From Bacillota bacterium (GTDB taxonomy: Bacteria; Bacillota; Clostridia; Lachnospirales; CAG-274): a stretch of 64,000 nt of DNA. The notes under the pieces are model-generated. The model saw nothing but the letters and a program-made list of their open reading frames with translations, was not told the DNA's origin and did no database searches. Shown here piece by piece: positions 63,227-64,000 of the stretch (position 1 is the first letter of the stretch; every line of letters begins with the position of its first letter). The DNA is taken from positions 100,262-164,261 of the forward strand of contig JAFYGI010000006.1 in assembly GCA_017543265.1 (NCBI GenBank), in the 5' to 3' direction. The translations under genes were made by a program, and so were the position numbers.

Positions 63227-63511
63227 TTACTCTGCAACAGGGTAAACAGAAACCTGCTTCTTGCTTCTGCCTAATCTTTCGTACTTAACTCTGCCGTCTA
63301 CAAGTGCAAATAAGGTATCGTTGCCGCCCTTACCTACGTTTGTACCGGGATGTATTTTAGTACCTCTCTGTGTATAAAGGATGTTGCCTGCCTTTACAAC
63401 CTGTCCGTCAGCACGCTTTGCGCCTAATCTCTTGGACTCGGAGTCACGGCCGTTCTTTGTGGAACCAACACCTTTTTTATGAGCAAAAAACTGAAGGTTA
63501 ATTCTTAACAT
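63227..63511 (-). CDS. rpmA: 50S ribosomal protein L27
   Basis: 94 residues. The N-terminal extension [14 protein letters not shown] is the Firmicutes form in which Prp cuts before AHKKG, exposing the tail that reaches the peptidyl transferase centre. The rest, with [22 protein letters not shown], is standard L27. The start overlaps the prp stop by one base. The gene encoding the protease that trims it is directly upstream. Confidence 0.97.
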   Translation of the reverse strand: MLRINLQFFAHKKGVGSTKNGRDSESKRLGAKRADGQVVKAGNILYTQRGTKIHPGTNVGKGGNDTLFALVDGRVKYERLGRSKKQVSVYPVAE

Positions 63512-63825
63512 TATCTCTGCACCTCCTCGGAAACTTTTATATCGTCAGAATATTCTTCTTCAATAGATCTTAACCCCAATTCAAGGGTTTTTAAAAGAAG
63601 CTGCACCTTATCGTCACGATATTCGCTGACGGTGAAGTATATCTCGCCGCTGTCGTCTATCTCTGCATAGGGCTCTACGCCAAGCAGTGCTTCAAGGCTG
63701 TTTACGGTGTTCATTGTCAGCACCGATACGCCGCTGCATACGATAGGGTCGCCGTGGTCTTTAATATCAAAACCGTATATAAGACCGTTTTTTTTGAAAA
63801 TTTTAGCTTTTATATGCTTAGCCAT
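63511..63825 (-). CDS. prp: ribosomal-processing cysteine protease Prp
   Basis: 104 residues from the ATG at 63825, which lies inside the last codons of rplU (overlap of 8 bases, ATGGCTAA). The catalytic His and Cys are in [16 protein letters not shown]. Prp removes the N-terminal peptide of L27, and its place between rplU and rpmA is the usual Firmicutes order. The frame is open further upstream but runs through rplU and is not used. Confidence 0.94.
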   Translation of the reverse strand: MAKHIKAKIFKKNGLIYGFDIKDHGDPIVCSGVSVLTMNTVNSLEALLGVEPYAEIDDSGEIYFTVSEYRDDKVQLLLKTLELGLRSIEEEYSDDIKVSEEVQR

Positions 63826-64000
63826 TGATAGCTTCGATCTTAAGCTTTGTGAAAGGCTGTCTGTGACCGTTTTTCTTGTGGAAGCCCTTCTTAGGCTTAT
63901 ACTTGTAAACGATGACCTTTTTAGCCTTGCCGTCACCGATAACACTTGCCTTAACGCTTGCACCCTTTACTGTGGGAGCGCCTACAGTTACGCTTGAACC
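63818..64000 (-). CDS. rplU: 50S ribosomal protein L21, C-terminal part
   Basis: The last 60 residues of L21, running off the window at 64000. The segment [20 protein letters not shown] is typical of the L21 C-terminus, ending KLKIEAING. The 5' part lies beyond the window. The stop TAA (63820-63818) overlaps the prp start. Confidence 0.93.
   Translation of the reverse strand, partial: GSSVTVGAPTVKGASVKASVIGDGKAKKVIVYKYKPKKGFHKKNGHRQPFTKLKIEAING

Overview
The window looks like a chromosomal segment of a spore-forming, low-to-mid GC Clostridia bacterium (Oscillospirales-like, probably a gut fibre degrader). The evidence is a set of Firmicutes-specific genes: an alpha/beta SASP, a YlmC/YmxH-type sporulation protein, a SpoIIQ-like LytM protein, and the L21-Prp-L27 order with the Prp-cleaved L27 N-terminus. 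There are also secreted proteins with dockerin and S-layer modules, including a pectate lyase. Spacing is tight, AGGAGG-type ribosome binding sites are common, and many promoters fit the sigma-A pattern (TTGACA, 17 bp, TATAAT). No rRNA, tRNA, phage, CRISPR or transposase gene was seen.

Layout. 1-4.7 kb: end of an M3 oligoendopeptidase, an ArAE-type membrane protein and a large dockerin protein. 4.7-15.8 kb: mnmG, comEC, two M24 metallopeptidases flanking a DUF2161 nuclease-like gene, an esterase, a YlmC-like protein, an aminotransferase and a D-Ala-D-Ala carboxypeptidase. 15.8-26.7 kb: pectate lyase-dockerin (minus), a SASP, a DUF2156 and GNAT pair, two small membrane proteins, an SLH protein, and tyrA-aroA (minus). 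27-32.5 kb: a C_GCAxxG_C_C protein, an unusual palindrome cluster, nfnAB, an SDR, a VUT transporter behind a predicted preQ1-I riboswitch, and a SpoIIQ-like protein. 32.6-40.8 kb: a GGDEF protein, the ACT-hom-lysC operon, rpmB with a highly folded leader, an mreB-like gene, a 26-codon membrane peptide gene, and a CNNM/CBS/CorC protein. 51.2-64 kb: a structured 430-bp spacer, then a P1 peptidase, YfhO, ileS, a zinc-ribbon membrane protein, a copper amine oxidase-like wall protein, yhbY, obg, rpmA, prp and the end of rplU.

The most interesting segment is 40.9-51.25 kb. A perfect consensus promoter precedes two small genes encoding peptides with matching 20-residue double-glycine leaders and Cys-rich, zinc-ribbon-like cores. 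They are followed by a membrane sensor SpoIIE-type phosphatase, an RsbW-like kinase, an HlyD stub of 74 residues, a C39-peptidase ABC exporter (NHLP type), a second ABC exporter (NHLM type), a STAS antagonist and a protein with a kinase-like N-terminal segment. This reads as one export system wired to a partner-switching signalling module. No RiPP-modifying enzyme is visible, so the cargo may be metal-binding ribbon peptides rather than a conventional bacteriocin. Functions in that cluster are inferred, not demonstrated.
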